A program made the translations under genes and the position numbers. From Lentzea alba (lineage in GTDB: Bacteria > Actinomycetota > Actinomycetes > Mycobacteriales > Pseudonocardiaceae), in contig NZ_JAAMPJ010000001.1 in NCBI RefSeq assembly GCF_011067745.1, positions 916,829-980,828 of the forward strand: DNA of 64,000 bases. Direction: 5' to 3'. The notes below the pieces were generated by a model. The model did no database searches. It was not told where the DNA came from and saw only the letters and a program-made list of their open reading frames with translations. Of this stretch, positions 44,626-53,730 are shown one piece after another. The first letter of the stretch is position 1. Every line of letters starts with the position of its first letter.

Positions 44626-45300
44626 ATGACAGGTCAGCGCCGGGTACTCGTCGTGGAGGACGACATCACGATCGCCGAGTCCGTGGCCGTGCGGCTGCGG
44701 GCCGAGGGGTTCGTGGTGTCGGTGGCTCATGACGGGCCGTCCGGGGTCGCTCAGGCGGCGTCGTTCCTCCCTGACCTGGTGGTTCTGGACGTGATGCTGC
44801 CGGGGTTCGACGGGCTCGAGGTGTGCCGGCGGATCCAGGCGTCGCGCTCGGTGCCGGTGCTGATGCTGACCGCGCGGGGGGACGAGACCGATCTGCTGGT
44901 CGGGCTCGCCGTGGGGGCCGACGACTACCTGACCAAGCCGTTCTCGATGCGCGAACTGGCCGCGCGGGTGCACGTTCTGCTGCGCCGGGTGTCGCGGGCT
45001 TCCTCGTCGCATTCGCTGGAGCTCGGGGACCTGCAGATCGACCTGGCCGCGCGGCGGGTGTCGCGTTCGGGCGTCGAGGCTCATCTGACGCCCACCGAGT
45101 ACGACCTGCTGGTGTTCCTGGCCGAGCGGCCCTCTGCCGTGCAGGCGCGGGAACGGTTGCTGGCGGAGGCGTGCGGGTGGCACGACGGGGCTTCGTCGCG
45201 GACGGTCGACAGTCACGTGAAGGCGTTGCGGCGCAAGCTCGGGGCGGACCTGATCCGGACCGTGCACGGCGTCGGGTACGCGCTGGAGGTACCCCGATGA
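44626..45300 (+). CDS. OmpR-family response regulator
   Basis: A 224-residue regulator. The receiver (about 5-118) has EDD at 11-13, phospho-acceptor Asp55 in VVLDVMLPG, Thr in LMLTAR and Lys in YLTKPFS. The C-terminal OmpR winged helix spans about 130-222 (LTPTEYDLLVFLAERP, RTVDSHVKALRRKLG). The ATG follows an AT-richer leader upstream. The stop overlaps the histidine kinase start as ATGA, so the two are translationally coupled. Confidence 0.94.
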   Translation: MTGQRRVLVVEDDITIAESVAVRLRAEGFVVSVAHDGPSGVAQAASFLPDLVVLDVMLPGFDGLEVCRRIQASRSVPVLMLTARGDETDLLVGLAVGADDYLTKPFSMRELAARVHVLLRRVSRASSSHSLELGDLQIDLAARRVSRSGVEAHLTPTEYDLLVFLAERPSAVQARERLLAEACGWHDGASSRTVDSHVKALRRKLGADLIRTVHGVGYALEVPR

Positions 45301-46295
45301 AGACGATCTTGGGCTGGCTCGACATGTTGCCGCGTCCGCTGGACTCGGTGCGGTCGATCAAGCTCAAGCTCGGGATCGTCATCGTGGTGTCGGGATGTGT
45401 GGCGTTCGCCTACTTCCGTTACGCGACGGGGTGGTTGCCGCCGCGGACGACGCTCATCGCGCTGGTGCTGGGGTTGCTGACCTCGCAGCTGCTGGCGCAC
45501 GGCATGACTTCTCCGTTGCGGGAGATGACTTCCGCGGCTCGGTCGATGGCGTCCGGGGACTACTCGCGGTCCGTCCGGGCGACTTCGTCCGATGAGGTCG
45601 GACAGCTGGCGGAGGCGTTCACGGTGATGGCGGCCGACCTGGCCGCTGCCGACCAGCAGCGGCGGGAACTGATCGCGAACGTGTCGCACGAGTTGCGGAC
45701 GCCGATCTCGGCGTTGCAGGCCGTGCTGGAGAACGTGGTCGACGGGGTCGCTGTCGCTGACGCGGCGACCATGAAGACCGCCTTGGCGCAGACCGAACGG
45801 CTCGGGCGGCTGGTCACCGAGCTGCTGGACCTGTCGAAGATCGACGCCGGGGTGTTGTCGCTGAACCGTGAGGTGTTGTCGGTCTCGTCGCTGGTCGCCG
45901 ATGTGGTGGCGGAGGCGGCGGTGGCTGCTCCCTCGGCTTCGTTCTCGATCGACGTGGACGGGGAGCTTTCGGTGCTGGCTGACGGAGAGCGGCTGCACCA
46001 GGTGCTGGTGAACCTGGTGGACAACGCCGCCCGGCACGGACCCACCGGGGGGTTGGTGTCCGTGTCGGGGTTCGCTTCGGGGGGTTCTGTCGTTCTGGAG
46101 GTGCGGGACGAGGGCCCGGGGATCGCTCTGGCCGACCGGTCGCGGATTTTCGAGAGGTTCACCCGGGGGGAACGGGCCGGGGGTGGTGGGACCGGGCTCG
46201 GTCTGGCCATCGCCCGGTGGGTGGTGGACCTGCACGGCGGGACGATCGCCGTGGTGGACCCCGGGTCTTGCATCCGGGTGACGTTGCCTCGCTGA
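45297..46295 (+). CDS. Sensor histidine kinase without periplasmic domain
   Basis: A 332-residue membrane histidine kinase. Two hydrophobic helices (about 22-41 and 50-68) are separated by only about ten residues, so there is almost no external sensor domain. A HAMP region (about 70-120), the phospho-acceptor His131 in ANVSHELRTP, and the N, G1 and G2 boxes (LVNLVDNAARHG, VRDEGPGI, GTGLGLAI) follow. It may sense membrane state or a partner protein. The downstream DUF4173 membrane protein, 75 bp away, is a candidate partner. Confidence 0.94.
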   Translation: MKTILGWLDMLPRPLDSVRSIKLKLGIVIVVSGCVAFAYFRYATGWLPPRTTLIALVLGLLTSQLLAHGMTSPLREMTSAARSMASGDYSRSVRATSSDEVGQLAEAFTVMAADLAAADQQRRELIANVSHELRTPISALQAVLENVVDGVAVADAATMKTALAQTERLGRLVTELLDLSKIDAGVLSLNREVLSVSSLVADVVAEAAVAAPSASFSIDVDGELSVLADGERLHQVLVNLVDNAARHGPTGGLVSVSGFASGGSVVLEVRDEGPGIALADRSRIFERFTRGERAGGGGTGLGLAIARWVVDLHGGTIAVVDPGSCIRVTLPR

Positions 46296-46308
46296 CTTTC
46301 AGTTGCTT

Positions 46309-46330
46309 CGCACCGGTTCGAGTCGGTGCG
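46309..46330. terminator. Small hairpin between kinase and DUF4173 genes
   Basis: CGCACCG and CGGTGCG form a 7-bp stem with an 8-nt loop GTTCGAGT, with no T tract. It could attenuate or end transcription after the two-component operon. Confidence 0.4.
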
Positions 46331-46370
46331 ATGGTGAAGCGCGCCCTTTTTCGGGGCTTGGGAGAGAGAA

Positions 46371-48245
46371 ATGACTGACTCAGACGCTGACTCGACGAAA
46401 TCGCCCGACTCCGCGGGGTCATCGGGGGATGCCGCTGCGCGGCGGCGGTATCGGAACTTCCGGAAGGTCGGGTATCGGCCGGTTTCCGGGGGCGGGGAGC
46501 CGGCGGAGCCTGGGGGTTCGCCGGCTCCCTCGGAGGCTGCTGACGCCGAGGAGGCCGCCGAGGCAGGCTCGGGCAGGGGTACCCCCGAGCTGGGAACCCC
46601 TACAACTCAACCTACTCAGGGGGTCCGACAAGATCGGCCGGCTGACGCGAAGCCCGCTGACGCGAAGCCCGCTGACGCGAAGCCCGCTGACGCGAAAGCC
46701 GCTGAGGAATCCAAGCCCGCGCCGGTCGTCACCGCCACCCTGCCCCCGCCGTCACCGTGGCAGAGGACGCCCCAGTACCCCGTACCGGCGATGGTCACGC
46801 CACAGCCCGGGCTGCCCTTCCTGCCCTGGTGGAAGCCACCCACGACCGGCGCGTCCAACAAGGCGCTCGCAGCCGGCCTGATCGCGGGTCTGGGCGGCGC
46901 GTTCCTCGCCGTGCCGAACAACGGCATCGGCTGGTTCCTGGCCGGTCTGTGCGGCGTCGGCGGGGTGCTGCTCTACGCGGGCAGGCCGACCGTCGAGCGG
47001 GCGCTCTGGCTGGCGGGCGCGCTCGCGTTCCTGGCGATGGGCTTCCTGCGGGCGGCCGAGTGGATCTTCCCGCTGAGCATCATGGCGTCGATGCTGTGCG
47101 GCTCGATCGCGATGGCGGGCGGGAAGACGGTCCGGGGGCTCGTGTTCGGCGCGGTGGGGGTGGCGCTGGGCGGGTTGCGGTCGATTCCGTGGGTCGCGAA
47201 GGGATTGAGCAAGCGCGGCCCGATCGGGATCCGGCCGTTCGTTTCGGTCGGCGTGGCGCTGGTGTTGCTGCTGGTCTTCGGGTCGCTGCTCGCCGGGGCG
47301 GACAAGGGGTTCAACGACTTCCTGGAAGGCCTGGTGCCGGACCTCGATGTCGGCGTCTACGTGCGGATGGGCTTCTTCGGAGTTGTCGCGGCAGCGGGAG
47401 CCTTGGGTGCGTGCTACCTCGTGGCGGCGCCGCCGGACATCAAGGAGGACGCGGAGGCCAGGCCGGGCACGTTGCGGCTCAAGGACTACGGACTGCCGGT
47501 CGGCGTGCTCGTGGTCCTGTTCACCGGGTTCGTGGGGACGCAGCTCGCGGTTCTGTTCGGTGGCGAGGCTTACGTGATGAAGACGGCGGGCGTCACGTTC
47601 GCCGAGTACGCGCGGTCCGGGTTCTGGCAGCTGCTGTGGGTCGCCATTCTCACGCTCGGCGTAATCGCCGGTGTCGCGCACTTCGCGGTGAAGAAAACGG
47701 CGCGGGAACAGTTGTGGTTGCGGGTGCTGCTCGGGTCGCTCGCGGTGCTGACGCTCGTGATCGTGGCGAGTGCGTTGAGCCGCATGTGGTTCTACCAGCA
47801 GGCGTACGGGTGGACGGTGCTGCGACTGCTCGTTTCGTCGTGCGAGATCTGGCTCGCGGTGGTGTACCTGATGGTGATCGCGGGCGGAATCACGTTGCGC
47901 GCCAACTGGTTGCCGAAGGCGATCGTCGGGACCGGCGCCGCGTTCCTCCTCGCCGTGATGACGATGAACCCCGAACGGGTGGTTGCCGATTACAACGTGT
48001 CGCGGTTCGAGGCCACGAAGAAGATCGACACCTGGTACCTGTCGCAGCTGTCGGAGGACGCCGTGCCCGCGCTCGTCCGGCTGCCCGCGGCGGAACGCTC
48101 GTGTGCCTTGTACCGCTTGAAGGATCGCAACGTCGAGGAAGACTGGCGCGACTGGAACCTGGCGCGGCACAACGCGAAGGCGTCACTCGAAGGTGTTGCG
48201 GTGACTGCCGCCACCTGTGAGTCGTCTTACTCGGGTGAGAGGTAG
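46371..48245 (+). CDS. DUF4173 multi-pass membrane protein
   Basis: A 624-residue protein. The first 150 residues are disordered and rich in Ala, Glu and Pro, with a PADAK repeat near 90-112. About 12 hydrophobic segments follow, with the DUF4173 mark GVTFAEYARSGFWQLL near 405. The last 90 residues are soluble (TWYLSQLSEDAVPALVRLP). The function of DUF4173 is not established. The gene follows the two-component operon on the same strand after a short hairpin. Confidence 0.85.
   Translation: MTDSDADSTKSPDSAGSSGDAAARRRYRNFRKVGYRPVSGGGEPAEPGGSPAPSEAADAEEAAEAGSGRGTPELGTPTTQPTQGVRQDRPADAKPADAKPADAKPADAKAAEESKPAPVVTATLPPPSPWQRTPQYPVPAMVTPQPGLPFLPWWKPPTTGASNKALAAGLIAGLGGAFLAVPNNGIGWFLAGLCGVGGVLLYAGRPTVERALWLAGALAFLAMGFLRAAEWIFPLSIMASMLCGSIAMAGGKTVRGLVFGAVGVALGGLRSIPWVAKGLSKRGPIGIRPFVSVGVALVLLLVFGSLLAGADKGFNDFLEGLVPDLDVGVYVRMGFFGVVAAAGALGACYLVAAPPDIKEDAEARPGTLRLKDYGLPVGVLVVLFTGFVGTQLAVLFGGEAYVMKTAGVTFAEYARSGFWQLLWVAILTLGVIAGVAHFAVKKTAREQLWLRVLLGSLAVLTLVIVASALSRMWFYQQAYGWTVLRLLVSSCEIWLAVVYLMVIAGGITLRANWLPKAIVGTGAAFLLAVMTMNPERVVADYNVSRFEATKKIDTWYLSQLSEDAVPALVRLPAAERSCALYRLKDRNVEEDWRDWNLARHNAKASLEGVAVTAATCESSYSGER
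46641..46700 (+). repeat. Four 15-bp tandem repeats encoding ADAKP
   Basis: GCTGACGCGAAGCCC occurs three times and then as GCTGACGCGAAAGCC, in register with the DUF4173 frame. It encodes ADAKP units in the disordered N-terminus. Repeat number is likely variable between strains. Confidence 0.85.
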
Positions 48246-48308
48246 TCGTGAACTCGCGGTAAAGTGGCTGGTCCACCAGTTGCCGAGAGGGTGAGAAGTG
48301 ACGCTGTC

Positions 48309-51300
48309 GTGACGATTGCGGCTGAACCCGTTGTCCTTCGATCGATGTTCACGGCAGGCGAGGCGCCCACCCCGCGCACCCTCCTGGACATCCTGCGCGC
48401 GAGTGCCGAACAGCACCCGAACGCGCTGGCCGTCGACGACGGCACCACCGCGCTGACGTACCGCGCACTCATCTCGGAAGTACTGGAACTGAAGGAAAAG
48501 CTCGCCGCCGACGGTGTCGGGGTCGGCGACCGGGTCGGCATTCGCGTGCCGTCCGGAACCGTCGACCTCTACGTCTCGATCCTGGGGACCCTCGCGGCGG
48601 GCGCGGCCTACGTGCCCGTCGACTTCGAGGACCCGGACGAGCGAGCGGAGCTCGTTTTCGGTGAGGCACAGGTCAGTGCGGTGCTCGGCGAAGGCCGATC
48701 CGTTGCGCTGCAGGGCACTCCGCTCGGCGTGCCGGGCGAACCGTCGCTGGACAACGACGCGTGGATCATCTTCACGTCCGGTTCGACCGGCAGGCCCAAG
48801 GGCGTCGCGGTGACGCATCGCAACGCCGCCGCGTTCGTGGACGCCGAGGCACGGCTCTTCCTGCGGGACGAGCCGATCGGTCCGGAAGATCGCGTGCTGG
48901 CCGGGCTTTCCGTCGCGTTCGACGCGTCCTGCGAGGAGATGTGGCTCGCGTGGCGGTACGGCGCCTGCCTGGTGCCCGCGCCGCGTTCGTTGGTGCGCAC
49001 CGGCATGGACCTCGGCCCGTGGCTGGTCGAGCAGGAGATCACCGTCGTCTCCACGGTGCCGACGCTGGCCGCGCTGTGGCCGGTCGAGGCGCTGGACGAC
49101 GTGCGGTTGCTCATCTTCGGCGGCGAGGCCTGCCCGCCCGAGCTGGCCGAGCGCCTGGCTGTCGACGGTCGTGAGGTCTGGAACACTTACGGGCCAACGG
49201 AAGCGACGGTCGTCGCGTGTGCCGCTCAGATGACCGGTTCCGGTCCCGTGCGCATCGGTTTGCCGTTGGACGGCTGGGAACTCGTCGTGGTGGACGCGGC
49301 GGGCGAGGTCGTGCCGATGGGCGAGTCCGGCGAACTGGTGATCGGCGGCGTCGGCCTGGCGCGCTACCTCGACGAGGCGAAGGACGCGGAGAAGTACGCG
49401 CCGCTGCCCTCGATGGGCTGGGACCGCGCGTACCGCAGCGGTGACATGGTCCGCGCCGAACCCGAGGGCCTGCTGTTCCTCGGCCGCGCGGACGAGCAGA
49501 TCAAGCTCGGGGGCCGGCGCATCGAGCTGGGTGAGGTCGACGCGGCACTGCTGGCGCTCGACGGCGTGGCCGGTGCGGCCGCCGCCGTGCGCACGACGCG
49601 GGGCGGCAACCAGATCCTCGTCGGCTACGTCGTGGCCGACGGCGAGTTCGACCAGGTCGCGGCCGTTGAGCAGCTGCGTGCCGAGCTGCCCGCCGCGCTG
49701 GTGCCGTTGATCGCGATCGTGGAGACGCTGCCGACGCGCACGTCCGGCAAGGTCGACCGCGCCGCGCTGCCGTGGCCGCTGGCGTCGATGGACACCGCGG
49801 GCGTGGTGTTCTCCGGGCTGGAGGGCTGGCTGGCGGAGCAGTGGGCCGCGGTGCTCGGCTCAGGCCCCGCTTCCGAGGACGCGAACTTCTTCTCGTCCGG
49901 CGGTAGCTCGCTGGGCGCCGCACAGCTGGTCTCGATGGTCCGCACGCGGTACCCGAGCACGTCTGTGTCGGACATCTACCAGAACCCGACGCTGTACAAG
50001 CTGGCGCGACGCCTGGAGTCGTACGGCGAGACCGCGGAGGTGCGCGAGGTCGCGCCGACGCCGCGGCTGACCGGTGTGCTGCAGACGTTGCTGATGATCC
50101 CGCTGCTGACCGTGTCCGGTGCGCGGTGGGTCGTCGCACTGACCGCTCTGTCGAACGTGCTGGGCTGGACTTCCGTGTCCTGGTGGTGGGTCGTCGCCGG
50201 GTGGGCGGTGTTCATCAGCCCCGCCGGCCGTCTCGCGATCTCCGCTGGTGGCGCACGGTTGTTGCTGCGCGGTGTGAAGCCCGGCGAGTACCCGCGCGGT
50301 GGCTCTGTCCACTTGCGACTGTGGACCGCCGAGATGCTGGCGCAGATGTCGCGTGCGACCGAACTGTCCGGCTCCTGGGTGACGCACTACGCGCGGGCGT
50401 TGGGCGCGAAGATCGGCGCCGGTGTCGACCTGCACTCGTTGCCCCCGGTCACCGGCATGCTGAAGGTCGGCCGCGGCGCGGCCGTCGAGCCCGAGGTCGA
50501 CCTGTCCGGCTGGTGGCTGGACGGCGACCGGCTGGTGCTCGGCCGCATCCGGATCGGCGCGGGTGCGACCGTGGGTGCGCGCAGCACGTTGTTCCCTGGC
50601 GCGAGGGTTGGCAAGCGGGCCGAGGTGGCGCCTGGTTCGGGTGTCGTCGGTTCGGTGCCGACCGGTCAGCGCTGGGCAGGCGTCCCCGCGATCCGCGAGG
50701 GCAAGGCGGCGCGCTCGTTCCCGTCGCGCCGGCCGCCGCGCTCGTACTTCTGGAACCTCATGTACGGCGTTTCGTCCGGTCTGCTGGGCGCGCTGCCGTT
50801 GCTGGCGGCGGCTCCGGCGCTGCTGTACGTGTTGCGCCACCCGGTGACTTTGACGTCGGCGCTGTGGGACGTGCCGGTCGCTTCAGCGATCTGGTTCGGC
50901 ACCTACGCGTTGCTGGTCCTGGTTTCCGTGCGGCTGCTGGGCATCGGCATGCGCGAGGGCCACTACCCCGTGCACAGCCGGGTCGCGTGGGCGGCGTGGA
51001 CGACCGAGCGGTTGATGAACAACGCGCGCTCGGCCCTGTTCCCGCTGTACGCCTCGCTGTTCACGCCGGTGTGGCTGCGCCTGCTCGGCATGAAGGTCGG
51101 CCGCCGCGTCGAGGCGTCCACCGTCGTCGCGCTGCCTCGCATGACCCGCGTCGGCGACGGCGCGTTCCTGGCCGACGACACGATGGTCGCGTCCTACGAG
51201 CTCGGCGGCGGCTGGCTGCGCATCGCGACCGCGCGCGTGGGCAAGCGGGCGTTCCTGGGCAACTCGGGCATGACCGCGCCGGGCCGCAACGTGCCCAAGG

Positions 51301-52082
51301 GCGGGCTCGTCGGCGTGCTGTCGGCGGCTCCGAAGCGCGCCAAGGCGGGGTCTTCCTATCTGGGCATGCCGCCGATGAAGCTGCCGCGCGCGGCCGAGGT
51401 GTCCGACCAGTCGCGCACGTTCGACCCGCCTGCTCACCTGATGTGGGCGCGGGCGCTCGTCGAACTGTGCCGGTTCGTCCCGGTGATGCTGAACGTCGCT
51501 TTGGTCGTGCTCGTGCTGTTCGCCCTTCGGGAGTTCGGCCTGTGGTCGTCCGGCCTGGTGTTGCTGGGCGCCGGTGTCGCCGCCTGCCTGGTCGCGGTGA
51601 TCGCCAAGTGGGTGCTCGTGGGCCGGTTCCGCGTGCGTGAGTACCCGCTGTGGTCGGCTTTCGTGTGGCGCAACGAGCTGGCGGACACGTTCGTCGAGGT
51701 GCTCGCGGTGCCGTGGCTGGTCGGGTTCTCCGGTGGCACGCCGCTGATGAACCTGTGGCTGCGGTCGCTGGGCGCGTCCGTCGGCCGTGGCGTGTGGTGC
51801 GAGTCGTACTGGCTGCCCGAGGCCGACCTGGTGAAGCTGGGCGCCGGCGCGTCGGTGAACCGCGGCTGCGTGGTGCAGACGCACCTGTTCCACGACCGCA
51901 TCCTGCGCATGGACCGCGTGTCTTTGGGCGCCGGCGCCACTTTGGGCCCGCACGGCATCGTCCTGCCGGGCGCGTCCGTCGGCGCCCACACGACCATCGG
52001 ACCCGCCTCGCTCGTCATGCGCGGAGAGGATGTACCGTCGGGAACCCGTTGGCTGGGCAACCCGATCTCCGCGTGGACATGA
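48309..52082 (+). CDS. Pls/PosA-type single-module NRPS, homopoly-amino-acid synthetase-like
   Basis: A 1257-residue membrane-bound synthetase. It has an adenylation domain (about 15-505) with FTSGSTGRPKGVAVTH, FDASCEEMW, NTYGPTEATV, YRSGDMV and PTRTSGKVDR. A carrier domain (about 505-580) follows with FFSSGGSSLGAAQ, whose second Ser carries phosphopantetheine. Three soluble left-handed beta-helix-like domains are then interleaved with six membrane helices. This A-T-(TM2-C)x3 layout and length match epsilon-poly-lysine synthetase. The Asp in FDAS fits an alpha-amino acid substrate, but which one cannot be read safely. GTG 48309 follows GAGAGGGTGAG. Its stop overlaps the M1 peptidase start (ATGA). 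Confidence 0.92.
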   Translation: MTIAAEPVVLRSMFTAGEAPTPRTLLDILRASAEQHPNALAVDDGTTALTYRALISEVLELKEKLAADGVGVGDRVGIRVPSGTVDLYVSILGTLAAGAAYVPVDFEDPDERAELVFGEAQVSAVLGEGRSVALQGTPLGVPGEPSLDNDAWIIFTSGSTGRPKGVAVTHRNAAAFVDAEARLFLRDEPIGPEDRVLAGLSVAFDASCEEMWLAWRYGACLVPAPRSLVRTGMDLGPWLVEQEITVVSTVPTLAALWPVEALDDVRLLIFGGEACPPELAERLAVDGREVWNTYGPTEATVVACAAQMTGSGPVRIGLPLDGWELVVVDAAGEVVPMGESGELVIGGVGLARYLDEAKDAEKYAPLPSMGWDRAYRSGDMVRAEPEGLLFLGRADEQIKLGGRRIELGEVDAALLALDGVAGAAAAVRTTRGGNQILVGYVVADGEFDQVAAVEQLRAELPAALVPLIAIVETLPTRTSGKVDRAALPWPLASMDTAGVVFSGLEGWLAEQWAAVLGSGPASEDANFFSSGGSSLGAAQLVSMVRTRYPSTSVSDIYQNPTLYKLARRLESYGETAEVREVAPTPRLTGVLQTLLMIPLLTVSGARWVVALTALSNVLGWTSVSWWWVVAGWAVFISPAGRLAISAGGARLLLRGVKPGEYPRGGSVHLRLWTAEMLAQMSRATELSGSWVTHYARALGAKIGAGVDLHSLPPVTGMLKVGRGAAVEPEVDLSGWWLDGDRLVLGRIRIGAGATVGARSTLFPGARVGKRAEVAPGSGVVGSVPTGQRWAGVPAIREGKAARSFPSRRPPRSYFWNLMYGVSSGLLGALPLLAAAPALLYVLRHPVTLTSALWDVPVASAIWFGTYALLVLVSVRLLGIGMREGHYPVHSRVAWAAWTTERLMNNARSALFPLYASLFTPVWLRLLGMKVGRRVEASTVVALPRMTRVGDGAFLADDTMVASYELGGGWLRIATARVGKRAFLGNSGMTAPGRNVPKGGLVGVLSAAPKRAKAGSSYLGMPPMKLPRAAEVSDQSRTFDPPAHLMWARALVELCRFVPVMLNVALVVLVLFALREFGLWSSGLVLLGAGVAACLVAVIAKWVLVGRFRVREYPLWSAFVWRNELADTFVEVLAVPWLVGFSGGTPLMNLWLRSLGASVGRGVWCESYWLPEADLVKLGAGASVNRGCVVQTHLFHDRILRMDRVSLGAGATLGPHGIVLPGASVGAHTTIGPASLVMRGEDVPSGTRWLGNPISAWT

Positions 52083-53275
52083 GCTTCTCCGTACATCACT
52101 ACGCACTAGAGCTTGACTACAAGCCGCACTCCGCGCGTCTTTCGGGGCGTGCGGTGATCCAGGCTTCGTGCACTTCGCTGTCGTCGTTCTCGTTGTCCTT
52201 CGGCTCCTTGCGGGTCTCGAAGGTGCTGGTGAACGGCAAACCTGCGCGCTACGCCCACGCTGGTGGCGTGCTGAACATCCGCGCCGCCGTGCGCGGGTCC
52301 TTCTCGGTCGAGGTCCGCTACTCGGGCACGCCGGTGCCGGTGTCCACGCCGGAGTGGGGCGACCTCGGCTGGGACCAGCTCACGGACGGCTCGATCGTCG
52401 CCTCCCAGCCCTTCGGCGCGCCGTCGTGGTTCCCCTGCCTGGACGTGCCGTCCTCAAAGGCCTCGTACTTGCTGGACGTGACCGCGCCGGCGTCGTACAC
52501 GGTGGTCTGCAACGGGGTCCTGGTGGACGGCAAGGTGTCCGGCAGCACCACCCGCTGGACGTACTCGATGGCCGCGCCGATGGCCTCGTACCTGGCGACC
52601 GTCCAGATCGGCCAGTACGTCGAGGCACTGCCCGGCGTGTGGGCACCGGCCCGGTTGCGCCGGCTGGTGGCGCACGACTTCGCCCGGCAGAACCAGATGA
52701 TCAAGCTGTTCTCGTCGCTGTTCGGCCCCTACCCGTTCGCCTCCTACTCGGTCGTGGTGACCGATGACGAACTGGACGTTCCCGTTGAGGCACAGGGCTT
52801 GTCGACGTTCGGCGCGAACCACGTGGACGGCCGGCGCGGGTCCGAGCGGCTGGTCGCGCACGAGCTGGCGCACCAGTGGTTCGGCAACTCGGTGGGCATC
52901 GCCGCCTGGGAGCACATCTGGCTCAACGAGGGCTTCGCGTGCTACTCGGAGTGGCTGTGGTCGGAGGCTTCTGGTGGCCGGTCCGCGGACGCTTGTGCCG
53001 CCGGGGCCCGGGATCTGTTGCGGCGGTTGCCCCAGGACCTGGTGATCGGTCAGCCCGCGCGGGCCGACTGGTTCGACGACCGGGTCTACAAGCGCGGGGC
53101 TTTGACGTTGCACGCCTTGCGTCGCGAGATGGGCGACGACTTGTTCTTCGCGCTGTTGCGGGAGTGGTGTGCGCGGAACCGGCACGGGCTGGTGACCACT
53201 GAGGACTTCCTGGAGCTGGCTGGGCACCGGGACCTGTTGACGCGGTGGCTGTTCAAGGCCGCACTGCCTGTTTAG
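52079..53275 (+). CDS. M1-family aminopeptidase coupled to the synthetase
   Basis: A 398-residue cytosolic gluzincin metallopeptidase without a signal peptide. The zinc motif HELAHQW is near 261 and the third ligand Glu in WLNEGFACYSEW near 284. The exopeptidase loop normally written GxMEN reads VEAQGLSTFG, so substrate choice may differ. It is shorter than most M1 enzymes, lacking the long C-terminal helical domain. The ATG overlaps the synthetase stop, so the two proteins are made together. Trimming or degrading the polymer, or self-protection, are reasonable guesses. Confidence 0.92.
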   Translation: MSFSVHHYALELDYKPHSARLSGRAVIQASCTSLSSFSLSFGSLRVSKVLVNGKPARYAHAGGVLNIRAAVRGSFSVEVRYSGTPVPVSTPEWGDLGWDQLTDGSIVASQPFGAPSWFPCLDVPSSKASYLLDVTAPASYTVVCNGVLVDGKVSGSTTRWTYSMAAPMASYLATVQIGQYVEALPGVWAPARLRRLVAHDFARQNQMIKLFSSLFGPYPFASYSVVVTDDELDVPVEAQGLSTFGANHVDGRRGSERLVAHELAHQWFGNSVGIAAWEHIWLNEGFACYSEWLWSEASGGRSADACAAGARDLLRRLPQDLVIGQPARADWFDDRVYKRGALTLHALRREMGDDLFFALLREWCARNRHGLVTTEDFLELAGHRDLLTRWLFKAALPV

Positions 53276-53628
53276 CCGACGTACGGGTCCTCGAACTCGT
53301 AGTAGCCGAGGCGGGCCAGGCGCTCGCCCACCTCGGCCCAGGTCCCTGCCTCCACCCGCTCGATCGCCGCTCGTACCACGTCGAGGATCTCGCCGATCTT
53401 CGACGTGCCGACGATGACGAGCGACCGGCCGAAGAGGACTCTCTCCGACGACACCGTCGAGGTCAGGCTGGTGAGGGTGCACACGTTGAACTGGACCGAC
53501 TCCGATCCCTCTCCGTCCGCCGGCCCGACGAGCGCCTGCAGCAGGAAGGAGAAGTCGTCCGGATCGTTCGGACGGAAGTCCTCCAGGTCCACGTCCGGAC
53601 TGATGAAGTGCCGCACTGCCGCTCTCAT
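53272..53628 (-). CDS. Imm8-like immunity protein, orphan
   Basis: A 118-residue soluble acidic protein that fits the Imm8 immunity family. Features are an N-terminal strand then DPDDFSFLLQALVGP, a central FNVCTLTSL, SLVIVGTSKIGEIL and the C-terminal ERLARLGYYEFEDPYVG, which is the family's usual ending. Such proteins neutralise polymorphic toxins. No toxin gene is adjacent: the neighbours are the M1 peptidase (4-bp tail overlap) and a MscS channel. It may protect against toxins from other strains. Confidence 0.75.
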   Translation of the reverse strand: MRAAVRHFISPDVDLEDFRPNDPDDFSFLLQALVGPADGEGSESVQFNVCTLTSLTSTVSSERVLFGRSLVIVGTSKIGEILDVVRAAIERVEAGTWAEVGERLARLGYYEFEDPYVG

Positions 53629-53730
53629 GCCGAGAGCTTCTCACTCCGGTGGCGTTCTGCGTGAGCTGTTTCATGGTGTTCCCCTCCCCAGACACCGGGT
53701 ACCCCGCTTCGATACGGGAGGAGGAACGAC

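Noticed and set aside
46309..46330. GGTTCGAGT hairpin resembling a tRNA T-arm
   Set aside because: The loop has 8 bases and no cloverleaf can be formed around it; it is a simple intergenic hairpin.
46641..46700. 15-bp repeats considered as regulatory direct repeats
   Set aside because: They are in frame inside the DUF4173 gene and encode ADAKP units of a disordered segment.
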